DNA from: Tolypothrix sp. PCC 7910
GTDB lineage: Bacteria; Cyanobacteriota; Cyanobacteriia; Cyanobacteriales; Nostocaceae
Length of the DNA stretch: 64,000 bases
Assembly (NCBI RefSeq): GCF_011769525.1
Contig: NZ_CP050440.1
Coordinates: forward strand, 3,349,501 to 3,413,500
Reading direction: 5' to 3'
Shown here: in pieces, positions 8,879 to 18,962 of the stretch
Numbering within the stretch: the first letter of the stretch is position 1
Layout: the number at the start of each line of letters is the position of its first letter
The notes under the pieces: model-generated
The model's database searches: none
What the model was told of the DNA's origin: nothing
Seen by the model: the letters and a program-made list of their open reading frames with translations, nothing else
Translations under genes and position numbers: made by a program

Positions 8879-9360
8879 TAATCTAAAAATAAATTCTTAA
8901 TATATATTATTTATATAAAACTTTAGATGCTAACTCATTGATTTTTGCATATTTTTTTGATAATTAAGATAACGTATAATTAATCGTCTATGATTAATAT
9001 ATAGCTATGCTATTCTCCTAACCTATCTTTAGTCTAAAAGACAAGATAACTAGATATACCTACCATTATTTATTCCATAGTTATCTAGCGTTGTTCTTGA
9101 TTTCCTTTTCAATGTTTCTCCCGCCGCAATTCATTGCAAGCATCAAATGAAATTGCCAGACATACATCATCAATTACACAAATATCAACTAAACTTAATT
9201 TTACTTTTTGTATAAAAAAAACAAATAATAATTATGAGAAAAATTAAAATCTCTTACTTGATATAAGTAAAAGTCAAGAAAAATGCTAAAATAAATGAAT
9301 AATATTTACAGGCAAAATAAATAAAAGACTTGAAAATCTAATTTATCAAGCTTTATTTGT

Positions 9361-9464
9361 TATAGCAATCCTAACTGAGTTGTGAAAACTACTCATGGAG
9401 TTAGGGAATAGGGAAGAAGGATGTATAAGTGTACTTTTTTTCCAAATTAAATAGGAATGCTATA
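9361..9464. mobile_element. MITE-like 104-bp element in hetR upstream region
   Basis: TATAGCAATCCTA at 9361-9373 and TAGGAATGCTATA at 9452-9464 are 13-bp terminal inverted repeats with one mismatch. There is no reading frame inside and no clear target duplication. It lies 606 bp before the hetR ATG. Confidence 0.5.
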
Positions 9465-10045
9465 TTTGCCATTTCAGTAATTTTTCAATTACTAGAATGG
9501 TAAACAGTAAAAAGTTTTGCAGTGATGGATTCAACGTACCTCATCTGTGAAATTTTGCAGCTTGATTTTTAAATTTTTTAGCCAAAATTGAATCATCGGT
9601 TGCTGATACCGATTGTGCAATTACAAATTTCTCTGTAGCTTTCCCTAGTAGCTGATTATATTGAATTACGTAACTTACAAACGTTTTTTATAGCTTGATT
9701 AAGTATCGTCCAGTATTAAAGTAATTAAAAAACAGCCTCGAAATATCATTGAGGAGAACCTAAGCGTTTTTATACAGCCTAATCAGCTAATTTTTCCTAA
9801 AAACCCAATTTGAGAAATGTAGTAAAGGAATGGAGGGCTAAAAAGTGGTAGTAATATTACGGAGATAAGTTATATAAAATACAGCAACTACATCTTTATC
9901 AACTATGTGTCTGAAATTACACCTAATTTCATCATTTTGACTAGCAAGAACTTCATACTTGACGCATAATAAATAATCTGAAGTGAAAATATTGCCTTCA
10001 GTCGGGTGTATACTACTTACTTTCCTACGGCTAATAAATTTGTAA

Positions 10046-10969
<924 letters not shown>

Positions 10970-10992
10970 TAAATCGAGGTCAAGGTTTGCAG

Positions 10993-11012
10993 AGACGCGA
11001 TTAATCGCGTCT
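10993..11012. repeat. 20-bp perfect palindrome after hetR
   Basis: AGACGCGATT is followed at once by its reverse complement. It begins 24 bases after the hetR stop and probably folds at the end of the transcript. The unit resembles dispersed palindromic repeats of Nostoc genomes. Two bases on is TACTTAAAAA rather than a T-run. Confidence 0.6.
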
Positions 11013-11052
11013 ATACTTAAAAATCAAGTTTATCGGTTAATTTTGAATTTTG

Positions 11053-11104
11053 TAGACGCGCAGCGGCTACTCTAAGAGAACGCTGAACGGCGATCGCGCA
11101 GAGT
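11053..11104. repeat. Dispersed GC-rich repeat overlapping kinase 3' end
   Basis: GTAGACGCGCAGCGGCTAC followed by TCTAAGAGAACGC is a widespread Nostoc-type repeat. It encodes the last dozen residues (about SARSPFSVLLE) and the stop codon of the hybrid kinase read on the minus strand. Confidence 0.55.
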
Positions 11105-14100
11105 ATTTTGAATTATTTACCAACTGTTGAATGATGGCGTTCAGCTGTTTTAATTTCACAGGTTTAGACAGGTATTCATCGGCCCCTGCTTCCAGACATT
11201 TTTCTCTATCTTGGGGCATGGCTAATGCCGTTAGCGCAATAATTGGAATCGAGGCTAAGGAGTCATGGATACGGATCTGACGAATAGCTTCTAAGCCATC
11301 CATTCCTGGCATTTGGATATCCATGAGAATCAAGTCAGGACTGTGAGCAATGGCGAGGTCGATCGCAGCTTGACCATTGTTTGCCAATATCAACCGATAG
11401 TCTAGGCTATTGAGATAGGCGGCTAGAGTTTCAATATTTGCTTCATTGTCCTCTGCTAACAAGATGAGAGGATGTTGTGAGGGTGGAGCATTGACTACAG
11501 CTGACACCGAGGAATTTTCGCCAGTTAGTTGGTCATGAGAGTTAATTTTGGAAGTAGTTAGAGTTGCTGTAGCTGGCGAAATTTTTGTGTAAGGTAAGCG
11601 AACCGTAAAGCAGCTACCTTTACCCAGTTCACTACTAACCGTGACACAACCACCATGCAATTCAGCGATTTGCTTCACTAAAGTTAGCCCTAAACCTGTA
11701 CCAGAATACTGACGACTGAGGCTACTGTCAACTTGCACAAATGGCTGGAAGAGTTTCTCTATATCCTCACCTGCGATTCCAATTCCGGTGTCAATCACAG
11801 AAAAAGCGATCGCTGCAGGAGCTAACAAAGTGTTCTCCTCATTGGGGTGCGATCGCTCTAACCTCACTTTTAAGGTTACCAATCCCCCCGCTGGAGTGAA
11901 TTTCACAGCATTATTGAGTAAATTGATGAGCACTTGCCGCATTCGTCGCTCATCCACTTCTATCTCTTCTAAGGTAGTAGAAATATCTGTCTGCAATTGA
12001 ATATTTTTTTGAATTGCCTGTTGCCTAACTAAAGACAAGCTAGAGTGGCAGATTTGGTTAACCAAAACAGCAGAAATTTCCAGTTCTAGTTTGCCTGCTT
12101 CGATTTTTGCTACTTCTAGGATGTCGTTAATCAATTCCAACAAATGTTGACCGCTACTCTCAATAGTTGTGACCGCTCGATGCTGGCGTTCATTCAACGT
12201 TCCGAAAACCTCTCCCTGCAATACTTCTGACATCCCCAAAATAGCATTCAGGGGAGTACGCAGTTCATGGCTCATATTAGCAAGAAATTCATCTTTCAGG
12301 CGGGTAGCACGAATCAGTTCCGTATTGGCATGGCTAAGTTGTTCGTTAGCCTGCTGTAGTTTAATTTCTGCTTGTTTGCGGTCAGTAATATCTCGCCCAA
12401 CTGACTGAAACTCAATTAAACGTCCCTGCTGATCAAATAAAGCCCGATTGTTCCATTGTGTCCAACGGATTCCTCTGGGGGTGACCACCCGATTCTCAAG
12501 TGTGACAATGGGGTTATTGAGATTCATGGAATCAATCAGCCGAGTTACCTGTTCGTAGTCTTCTGGAAAAATAATTGGCTGATAGCTACTGCCGATAACT
12601 TGTGCTTGCTCTAGCCCAAAAAAGCGGCAGTAAGCTTCGTTGACATAGAGAATGGTAGTATCTGGTAGAAATCGGCAAATAAACTCGGTTTGGTCTTCTA
12701 CAATGGCGCGATAACGTGCCTGACTTACCTCCGCTTCCTGTTGGGCTGCTTCAGCACAGAGACGCAGCGTATGTTCCCGCGTAGCAGCTTCCTGACGAAT
12801 CTGCGCTAGCTTCAAATTCGCTTCCACCCTCACCAGCAATTCACGACTGGAGAAGGGCTTGATTAAGTAATCATCGGCTCCCGCTTCCAACCCTTCAATG
12901 CGTGACTCTTCACCTGCCCGCGCCGAGAGGAGAATGATCGGCAGTTCTCTTGTCTGGGGATCGGCGCGTAGTTCCCGTAGTAGCCCAAAACCATCAAGCC
13001 GGGGCATCATGACATCTGTTAACACCAAATCAGGAAGCTGTTGCCGCACAGATGCGATCGCCTCTATACCATCGGCAACAGCATGAACTCGATAGCGTTG
13101 CTCCAGTAGCCGCTTGGCATAGTTCCGCATATCTGCATTATCATCCACCAGCAGAATGAGAGCAGAGGGAGCAGAGGAGGCAGAGGAGGCAAAAGGTAAA
13201 AATTCTCCCTTATCTACCTTATCTGCCTCATCTCTTACTTCTGGTAGCCACCGCCAAGCTTCTTCAATATAAGCAGTAGCGCCCATCGCAGTAGATGCAA
13301 GGTTGCGGGAAACGTAGTTCTGTCTAGGGCTATCTTGCTGGGCTACACTGGCACTAGGTAAATGGGCAAATCCGGTGGGGATCGCCACTCTAAAGCAACT
13401 ACCTTTTCCTAATTCACTGGTGACATGGACAGTACCACCATGCAGCTTCACTAACTCTTGTACCAAAGACAAGCCAATGCCTGAGCCTTCAAAACTGCGA
13501 CCCTGGGCTTCTTTAACTCGATGAAACCGCTCAAATAAATGGGGAATTTCGTTTGCAGGAATACCAATACCTGTATCCGCAACAGTTAACTCTACAAAAT
13601 CGGCAAAATCTTGTAAGCAGACTGTAATCTCGCCACTAAAGGTAAATTTAAAGGCATTGGACAACAAATTGAAGACTATTTTCTCCCACATTTCCCGGTC
13701 AACATAAACCGGAGCAGATAACGGGGAGCATTCCACAACCAAAGACAGCCCAGCACGTTCAATTAGCGAGCGAAACGTACTAGCAAGTTCTGCTGTCCAT
13801 GTAGATAAATCAATTGGTTCATAGACTGCTTGAATGCGTCCAGCTTCAATACGCGAGAAATCCAAGAGAGTATTGACTAGTTTCAACAAGCGTAAGCCGT
13901 TGCGCTGTAAAATTTCCATGCGATCGCGTTGCCTGGGTGCTAAGGCAGCCTCGGTATCAGCTAGGGCATCCTCTAAAGGAGCCAGCATCAGGGTTAGCGG
14001 TGTGCGAAACTCATGGGAGACATTGCTAAAAAAGACGGTTTTAGCGCGATCAATCTCTGCCAAAGCCTCTGCTCGTTTGCGTTCTGCTTCATAAGCACGG

Positions 14101-15086
14101 GCTTTAGATAAGGCATTGGTGACTGCATCAGCCAGCATTTCGTAGAATTGGCGATAAGGCTGATCGAGCGATCGCCGCGAACTCACCCCTGTAACCATCA
14201 TCGCCAGTGGGTAATCTGCCCCAGGTAAGCGGATTGGTAATACCAAGGCGGTTTGTGGTGGTTCTGGATAGGGGCCGCAAGCTAACCCAGCTAATAAATG
14301 CTGTACGCCATCAACCTGTAGTGAGTGGTGCGATCGCATGACATCAGCCAACGGCCACACCAATAGCGATGCAGAATCCAAATCTACTACCGTTGGGCTA
14401 GCAATAGTTTCCCTTGGCAAGCCTACATTTTCCAACAGTCGAGCCTGTTTGCCTTCAGCATCAACCAAATAAATCAGCACAAAGGGCAAATCGAGATCGT
14501 ACCGAGCCAAGGCTTGAGCTACTGCTGCGATCGCAGCTTCTACGGTTTTAGTATCTGTTGTTTGGTCAGATAAATCTCGTAATACCTGAAGTCGCCGTTC
14601 TGCTAGGGTTTGCTGAGTCAACTCTGTCACTGGATGGAACAGTCCGCCTACACCGCCTGTCTCATCGCGGATGGGACTGAAGGAGAACGTGAAAAATGTC
14701 TCTTCTAGATAACCGTTGCGATCGAGAAACATCCGCCGATTTTCTAGGTAAGAAGTCTCGCCTTCGCAAGCACGATTAAACGCTTCGCCAATAGCTGGCC
14801 ATGCTGAAGCCCAGCACTCTCTAAAATCTTGCCCCATTGAATGGGGATGCTTCCCACCACAAATAGGCCAGTAGCCGTCATTGTAAATCTGGATGTAATT
14901 CGGCCCCCAGGCAATGGAAATGGGGAAATTGGAAGCAAGGCAAAGGCTGACAGTGGTTCTTAAGCTTTGGGGCCAGGAAGCGATCGCCCCCAGTGGTGTC
15001 TTCGACCAGTCTATTGAGCGAATCAGCTTGCCCATCTCTCCACCACCGATGAGCCAGTCCATAGAGGCTGCTTCCTGATTACTCAT
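11067..15086 (-). CDS. Hybrid sensor histidine kinase/response regulator (two kinase cores, two receivers)
   Basis: A 1339-residue soluble signalling protein. In order: a PAS-like sensor (about 25-165), a GAF-like domain (about 165-335), kinase core 1 with phospho-His H358 (SHEFRTP) and ATPase boxes NLLSNAFKF/DTGIGIP/GSGIGL (467-570), receiver 1 with D691 (LTDVMMP), a PAS domain (about 790-905), kinase core 2 with H940 (SHELRTP) and its ATPase (to 1165), and receiver 2 with D1256 (LMDIQMP). All catalytic residues are present, so an internal phosphorelay is likely. The signal and output are unknown. Convergent with hetR 97 bp away, which invites a link to development, but this is only position. 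Residues 617-643 and the last ~12 are encoded by repeats. Confidence 0.9.
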   Translation of the reverse strand: MSNQEAASMDWLIGGGEMGKLIRSIDWSKTPLGAIASWPQSLRTTVSLCLASNFPISIAWGPNYIQIYNDGYWPICGGKHPHSMGQDFRECWASAWPAIGEAFNRACEGETSYLENRRMFLDRNGYLEETFFTFSFSPIRDETGGVGGLFHPVTELTQQTLAERRLQVLRDLSDQTTDTKTVEAAIAAVAQALARYDLDLPFVLIYLVDAEGKQARLLENVGLPRETIASPTVVDLDSASLLVWPLADVMRSHHSLQVDGVQHLLAGLACGPYPEPPQTALVLPIRLPGADYPLAMMVTGVSSRRSLDQPYRQFYEMLADAVTNALSKARAYEAERKRAEALAEIDRAKTVFFSNVSHEFRTPLTLMLAPLEDALADTEAALAPRQRDRMEILQRNGLRLLKLVNTLLDFSRIEAGRIQAVYEPIDLSTWTAELASTFRSLIERAGLSLVVECSPLSAPVYVDREMWEKIVFNLLSNAFKFTFSGEITVCLQDFADFVELTVADTGIGIPANEIPHLFERFHRVKEAQGRSFEGSGIGLSLVQELVKLHGGTVHVTSELGKGSCFRVAIPTGFAHLPSASVAQQDSPRQNYVSRNLASTAMGATAYIEEAWRWLPEVRDEADKVDKGEFLPFASSASSAPSALILLVDDNADMRNYAKRLLEQRYRVHAVADGIEAIASVRQQLPDLVLTDVMMPRLDGFGLLRELRADPQTRELPIILLSARAGEESRIEGLEAGADDYLIKPFSSRELLVRVEANLKLAQIRQEAATREHTLRLCAEAAQQEAEVSQARYRAIVEDQTEFICRFLPDTTILYVNEAYCRFFGLEQAQVIGSSYQPIIFPEDYEQVTRLIDSMNLNNPIVTLENRVVTPRGIRWTQWNNRALFDQQGRLIEFQSVGRDITDRKQAEIKLQQANEQLSHANTELIRATRLKDEFLANMSHELRTPLNAILGMSEVLQGEVFGTLNERQHRAVTTIESSGQHLLELINDILEVAKIEAGKLELEISAVLVNQICHSSLSLVRQQAIQKNIQLQTDISTTLEEIEVDERRMRQVLINLLNNAVKFTPAGGLVTLKVRLERSHPNEENTLLAPAAIAFSVIDTGIGIAGEDIEKLFQPFVQVDSSLSRQYSGTGLGLTLVKQIAELHGGCVTVSSELGKGSCFTVRLPYTKISPATATLTTSKINSHDQLTGENSSVSAVVNAPPSQHPLILLAEDNEANIETLAAYLNSLDYRLILANNGQAAIDLAIAHSPDLILMDIQMPGMDGLEAIRQIRIHDSLASIPIIALTALAMPQDREKCLEAGADEYLSKPVKLKQLNAIIQQLVNNSKYSARSPFSVLLE

Positions 15087-15555
15087 TATGAATTCCTAGA
15101 ATGAAAATATTGTTGACTGTTGATTGTTGATTGTTAACTGGAAAGATAAATTTTCATACGTGCTGGTATACGCAGTTGATGACGACTATTGTCAAACAAT
15201 GCTTTCAATGTAACTAATAACTCTTTATACTCTGCGATCAGCGCAAAGCGCTAAGTAATTTATAATTCCTAATTAATAATTATAGCTACTAGCAAATTAC
15301 GTAATTCTGCTAAATTTTATATAGATTTTTAATAATAGCTGGGTTGAGATTTAATTTTGGTTATTTAAATTAATGCAGTTTTGTTAAGATCAACAAAATT
15401 TAGATGCGTTAGCAATAGGTAACGCATCCTCGTGAACTTCAAAAATCAAATATGATTCCTACATAAATAGTAGGTTTGGCTATTTCCGATTGGAAATAGC
15501 ATTTTTCATTTTTTAAATTTAGCCTGAGAGAGCAGCAACTTTCAAACAATAGTTT
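15087..15555. other. 470-bp intergenic region with hairpins
   Basis: It holds AGCGCAAAGCGCT (15240-15252), a 9-bp GATGCGTTA/TAACGCATC hairpin (15403-15428) and a terminator-like hairpin (15479-15514). No reading frame of note. Confidence 0.6.
15403..15514 (+). ncRNA. Candidate small RNA ending in a strong terminator
   Basis: A 9-bp stem-loop (15403-15428) is followed 50 bases later by GCTATTTCC-GATT-GGAAATAGC (15479-15500), a tight 9-bp stem, then ATTTTTCATTTTTT. This is a canonical plus-strand terminator with no plus-strand gene upstream for 4 kb (the last being hetR). TTAAGAT at 15384-15390 could be a -10 box. No known RNA family was recognised; the terminator is the firm part. Confidence 0.4.
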
Positions 15556-16167
15556 TTACTTATTAACTGGTTGTACAGGAATTGGAGTACTTTCAAATAC
15601 TGGGTTAAATTGTGTGGTTGGTTGCAGTGGTGATGTCGAGGAAGGTACAAAACTACTAACTCGATCGCTACCACTAATACAAGTATCTAGCGTAGGAACC
15701 AGAGCCGATTTAGTTTCAGTTCGTAAGCCTACGACACACTGAGAAAAGCTCACAGGCAACAAACTGCGACCGCAATAATTTAAAATTGCGGGGTTAGCTG
15801 CTTCCTTACTAGGATAAAGGCTAATATCAACTACACAGGTAGCCAACTCTTCAGGACGGCGTGCTAACGTACAAGAATTAAGAGCATCTACAGCACTGAT
15901 TTGAGTTTGTCTGCTAATTTTGACCACACAACGAGACAACTCACGTGGACGTAGTGCGCTAGCACAAGCTTGTGATGCTGAGTTGGTATTAATGTTAAGG
16001 CGCAAAAGCTGACCAGCACAGGCACGGTAATCATTATTACTGTAGGTGGCGGCCGCCATAGAGGGAACCATCGTTGCCAACCATCCAGCGATCGCTAAAA
16101 CTGGCCCTGTCCATCTAATTGCTTTAGCTGACAACATCCTATATTTAGAACCGCCTTTTTTGCTCAT
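15556..16167 (-). CDS. Secreted cysteine-repeat protein, unknown function
   Basis: A 203-residue protein I do not recognise. A positively charged start is followed by a hydrophobic segment (GPVLAIAGWLATMVPSMAAA, about 21-40) that looks like a signal peptide with an AxA cleavage site. The mature part has three or four repeats of about 32 residues with the pattern C-x(7-9)-RPxELxxCVVxIS, so pairs of cysteines recur at regular spacing. The last 40 residues are Ser/Pro/Thr-rich. It probably lies in the periplasm or outside the cell with disulfide-linked repeats. A plus-strand terminator lies just past its 3' end. Similar proteins appear limited to cyanobacteria, as far as I recall. Confidence 0.65.
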   Translation of the reverse strand: MSKKGGSKYRMLSAKAIRWTGPVLAIAGWLATMVPSMAAATYSNNDYRACAGQLLRLNINTNSASQACASALRPRELSRCVVKISRQTQISAVDALNSCTLARRPEELATCVVDISLYPSKEAANPAILNYCGRSLLPVSFSQCVVGLRTETKSALVPTLDTCISGSDRVSSFVPSSTSPLQPTTQFNPVFESTPIPVQPVNK

Positions 16168-16412
16168 AAATTTTTACTCCTGAATATTCCGTTCACCAAA
16201 CACCCAATGGTTATGCTAACTCAAGAACTGCGCTCAATCCTCGTTAATATAGGGAATTTTACTAGGATAGACGGGAGATAAGAGGATGAAGAAGTAGCAG
16301 AGTAATTACCAATTACCCATTACCCATTACCAATTACCCCATCCTCAACAACCTCACCCTGTTAGAAGATTTATCCCATGTTGATGTGCTACGATATTTT
16401 GATCGAAGATAA

Positions 16413-16619
16413 GTAGGTAACGTAAACAGTATTTCTGTGTAGAAATACTACGTGAATCAATCTAGCGATTGAGTCGCCTACGAAACCGCAAAACAAAAAA
16501 CTCATATATTGGAGTACCTAGGGGCACTGGGGAATTGACGCTTGGGAACCAATGCCTAGGGCAAGTAGTGTGTGGCTTTGAGAAACAAAGCTGAATCAAC
16601 TACCGTCGGTTTTACCGAC
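16413..16619 (+). promoter_or_regulatory. Structured RNA leader upstream of rpsD
   Basis: Several nested stems are visible. Domain 1 (16413-16481) closes with GTAGG/CCTAC and contains ACGT/ACGT, the 9-bp hairpin AGTATTTCT/AGAAATACT and the hairpin CAATC/GATTG, a three-way junction of 69 nt. Domain 2 offers CTAGGGGCA with TGCCTAG (16518-16559) and, crossing it, ATTGG with CCAAT (16508-16553), which would make a pseudoknot or a switch. Then GTAGT/ACTAC encloses GCTTTG/CAAAGC (16565-16603), followed by GTCGG/CCGAC (16605-16619). It ends 190 bp before the rpsD ATG. It matches no family I recognise; S4 autoregulation or a separate small RNA are both possible. Confidence 0.5.
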
Positions 16620-16810
16620 TTAAAGCTCTGGCTGTGGAAAAGATAACTCGGTTCTAATTTAGATTCATTCTACTAGAGCAAGGGTTTTCAGCAAACTAAG
16701 AATCCCTCGATTTGAGAAACAAATAAGCGATCGCTTTATTTGTTAAGTTGGGGGAATGCCACAATGGTATGTCTGGGTAAAGTTGAAACAGGAATAGATT
16801 AAGGAAACAC

Positions 16811-17419
16811 ATGTCCCGATATAGAGGGCCTCGCCTCAGAATTGTACGCCGCTTAGGCGATTTACCAGGATTAACTCGTAAAAGCGCTAGACGTGCTTAT
16901 CCACCTGGACAGCATGGTCAGAACCGCAAAAAGCGTTCTGAGTATGCTGTCCGGTTAGAAGAAAAGCAAAAGCTGCGCTTAAACTACGGTCTGACCGAAA
17001 AGCAACTGCTACGTTATGTCCGTAAAGCCAGACGAGTTACTGGTTCTACCGGACAAGCGCTGTTGCAACTGCTAGAAATGCGCCTAGATAATACGGTTTT
17101 CCGCTTGGGTTTAGCTCCCACTATTCCCGCAGCACGGCAACTAGTAAATCACGGCCATATCACTGTAAATGGACGTGTAGTTAATATTGCTAGCTACCAG
17201 TGCCGTCCTGGTGAAGTAATTGCTGTGAGGGATAGAGAAGCATCCCGTAAGTTGGCAGAAACCAACCTCCAATATCCTGGATTAGCTAACCTACCCAGTC
17301 ACTTGGAGTTTGATAAAACCAAGCTTGTTGGTAAAGTCAACGGTGTTATTGAAAGAGAATGGGTGGCGCTACAAGTTAACGAACTGCTGGTTGTGGAATA
17401 CTACTCCCGCCAAGCGTAA
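16811..17419 (+). CDS. rpsD: 30S ribosomal protein S4
   Basis: A 202-residue S4 with the standard start [21 protein letters not shown] and the S4 RNA-binding domain at about 92-155 ([32 protein letters not shown]). S4 binds 16S rRNA early in assembly of the small subunit and in other bacteria also represses its own mRNA. This copy lacks the N-terminal zinc cysteines, as is usual in cyanobacteria. AAGGAAAC lies just before the ATG. The gene stands alone, not in a ribosomal-protein cluster, behind a long structured leader. Confidence 0.98.
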   Translation: MSRYRGPRLRIVRRLGDLPGLTRKSARRAYPPGQHGQNRKKRSEYAVRLEEKQKLRLNYGLTEKQLLRYVRKARRVTGSTGQALLQLLEMRLDNTVFRLGLAPTIPAARQLVNHGHITVNGRVVNIASYQCRPGEVIAVRDREASRKLAETNLQYPGLANLPSHLEFDKTKLVGKVNGVIEREWVALQVNELLVVEYYSRQA

Positions 17420-17445
17420 TATTCATTCGTCCCTTGTCCTTCTTA

Positions 17446-17483
17446 CAAAGTTCTGATCGGAGGAAACCTCCGCTCAGACTTTG
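17446..17483. terminator. Bidirectional hairpin between rpsD and moaA
   Basis: CAAAGTTCTGATCGGAGG and the matching arm CCTCCGCTCAGACTTTG form a stem of about 17 bp with two mismatches and an AAA loop. It lies between the convergent stops of rpsD and moaA, within CTTTGTCCTTTGTC repeats. A shared terminator is the simplest reading. Confidence 0.6.
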
Positions 17484-17532
17484 CGCTTTGTCCTTTGTGA
17501 ATAACCAAGGACAAATGACTAAGGACAAATGA

Positions 17533-18519
17533 CTACCCGCCAATCTGGGACATAGTACGTGAATAGATGCCTGTTGTGCCAGATTCGCGCCCTTTAAAAT
17601 TTATTTCCGGCTTAATTGCTAATAAATGTCTAACTTGCTCTTGCAATTGTGCGGTACTGATACCAGACCGGAGGGCAGTTTTTAAGTCTAATTGGCCAGT
17701 TTCATTTAATAAACAAGGACGCAGCCAGCCGTCAGCGCTCAAACGCATCCGGTTACAGCGATCGCAAAAACACTCTGACATCTGACTGATGAATCCCAGT
17801 GTTCCCTTGGCTTCCGGAATCTGAAAAATATCGGCTGGCCCGTTTCCTCGAACTTGAGAATCTGTCAATCCCCAGCGATCGCGGATTTGTTGCCGCAGTT
17901 GTGCAGAAGAAACCCATCCGCGATCACCAAACAATTGCCAATTGCCAATCGGCATAAACTCAATAAACCGGACGTGCCAGTTGCGGTCAAGGGTGAGGGC
18001 AGCTAAATCTAGCACTTCATGGTCATTTACCCCAGGAATCACCACTACATTCAGCTTCAAGGGGTCAAAACCGACGCGATGGGCTGCTTGAATTCCCTGC
18101 CAAACTTGCTCCCATCGTCCACGGCCGCGATTACCAATAATTTGGTCAAAGGTGTCTGGTTCTAGAGAATCGAGGCTAATATTAATGCGTCGCAAACCCG
18201 CATCATAGAGATTTTGGGCGATGGGGGCCAGTAAGAACCCGTTGGTTGTCATGGATAAATCTTGAGTTTGGGGAAAAGATGCGATCGCCCTCACCAATTC
18301 CACCACATGGGGACGCAATAAAGGTTCCCCGCCAGTCAAACGAAAACGAGTAAAGCCAACAGGGATAAATACTTCTGCAATGAGGGTAAGCAGTTCCTCA
18401 TCAGTTAAAAGTTGTTGTTTGAGAATATAGTCGATTTCTGCGCCTTCTGGCATACAGTATTGACACCGGAAATTGCAGCGATCAATTAAGCTAATCCGGA
18501 GGTAATCTACCTGGTTCAT
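17533..18519 (-). CDS. moaA: GTP 3',8-cyclase, molybdenum cofactor synthesis
   Basis: A 328-residue radical SAM enzyme that makes the first intermediate of the molybdenum cofactor from GTP. The N-terminal cluster motif is C15-x3-C19-x2-C22, the glycine-rich SAM motif is [10 protein letters not shown] (61-70), the second iron-sulfur cluster is C252, C255 and C269, and the chain ends in the double glycine (327-328) needed for catalysis. All key residues are present. No other moa/moe gene is next to it. The cofactor serves nitrate reductase and other molybdoenzymes. Start ATG at 18519 gives the normal length. Confidence 0.96.
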   Translation of the reverse strand: MNQVDYLRISLIDRCNFRCQYCMPEGAEIDYILKQQLLTDEELLTLIAEVFIPVGFTRFRLTGGEPLLRPHVVELVRAIASFPQTQDLSMTTNGFLLAPIAQNLYDAGLRRINISLDSLEPDTFDQIIGNRGRGRWEQVWQGIQAAHRVGFDPLKLNVVVIPGVNDHEVLDLAALTLDRNWHVRFIEFMPIGNWQLFGDRGWVSSAQLRQQIRDRWGLTDSQVRGNGPADIFQIPEAKGTLGFISQMSECFCDRCNRMRLSADGWLRPCLLNETGQLDLKTALRSGISTAQLQEQVRHLLAIKPEINFKGRESGTTGIYSRTMSQIGG

Positions 18520-18962
18520 TTTTTAGTGTTTATTTCTATTCTATTTTCCCTAACGGGTAGCAAACCTGATAGTAGGCTTCCCATAGGTTACGGATAACCA
18601 CTTTTCATTATTTCTTTTGGTTTGGCAAAAGGATCAATAGTGAATTCCCATCTTTTACCTTTTTTCCTTTCTTCCTGGCGCTAACGCCCCAAACTTTTTC
18701 GACTGCAGACGGTTAACAGCCAACAGTCAGCAGTCAACAAACCTATTAATATGCGATCGCCCTCAACCCAAGTGCATATGCCCAAAGATGGACACAGACA
18801 ACTAGAATTAGATATTCTTTAAGCGTCTTTAGCAATTACTACATTGCTTTTTTATCTCATTAACGTTGAATGCCTACAGTCAACTTTGTCCCTCAATCTC
18901 TTGCATGCAGCAAGTTTTCAGTCTAGCGAATTTTCAACAATCATGGTGTGAGGGGATATTAA
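18520..18962. other. 440-bp intergenic region
   Basis: Divergent promoter region between moaA and the permease. It contains short repeats (AACAGCCAACAGTCAGCAGTCAACA, partly) and one GCGATCGC site. No gene or clear RNA structure was seen. Confidence 0.5.

Noticed and set aside
16413-16619. tRNA, tmRNA or RNase P RNA upstream of rpsD
   Set aside because: The 69-nt junction lacks T-loop and anticodon features; no tag peptide and no RNase P core motifs could be found.
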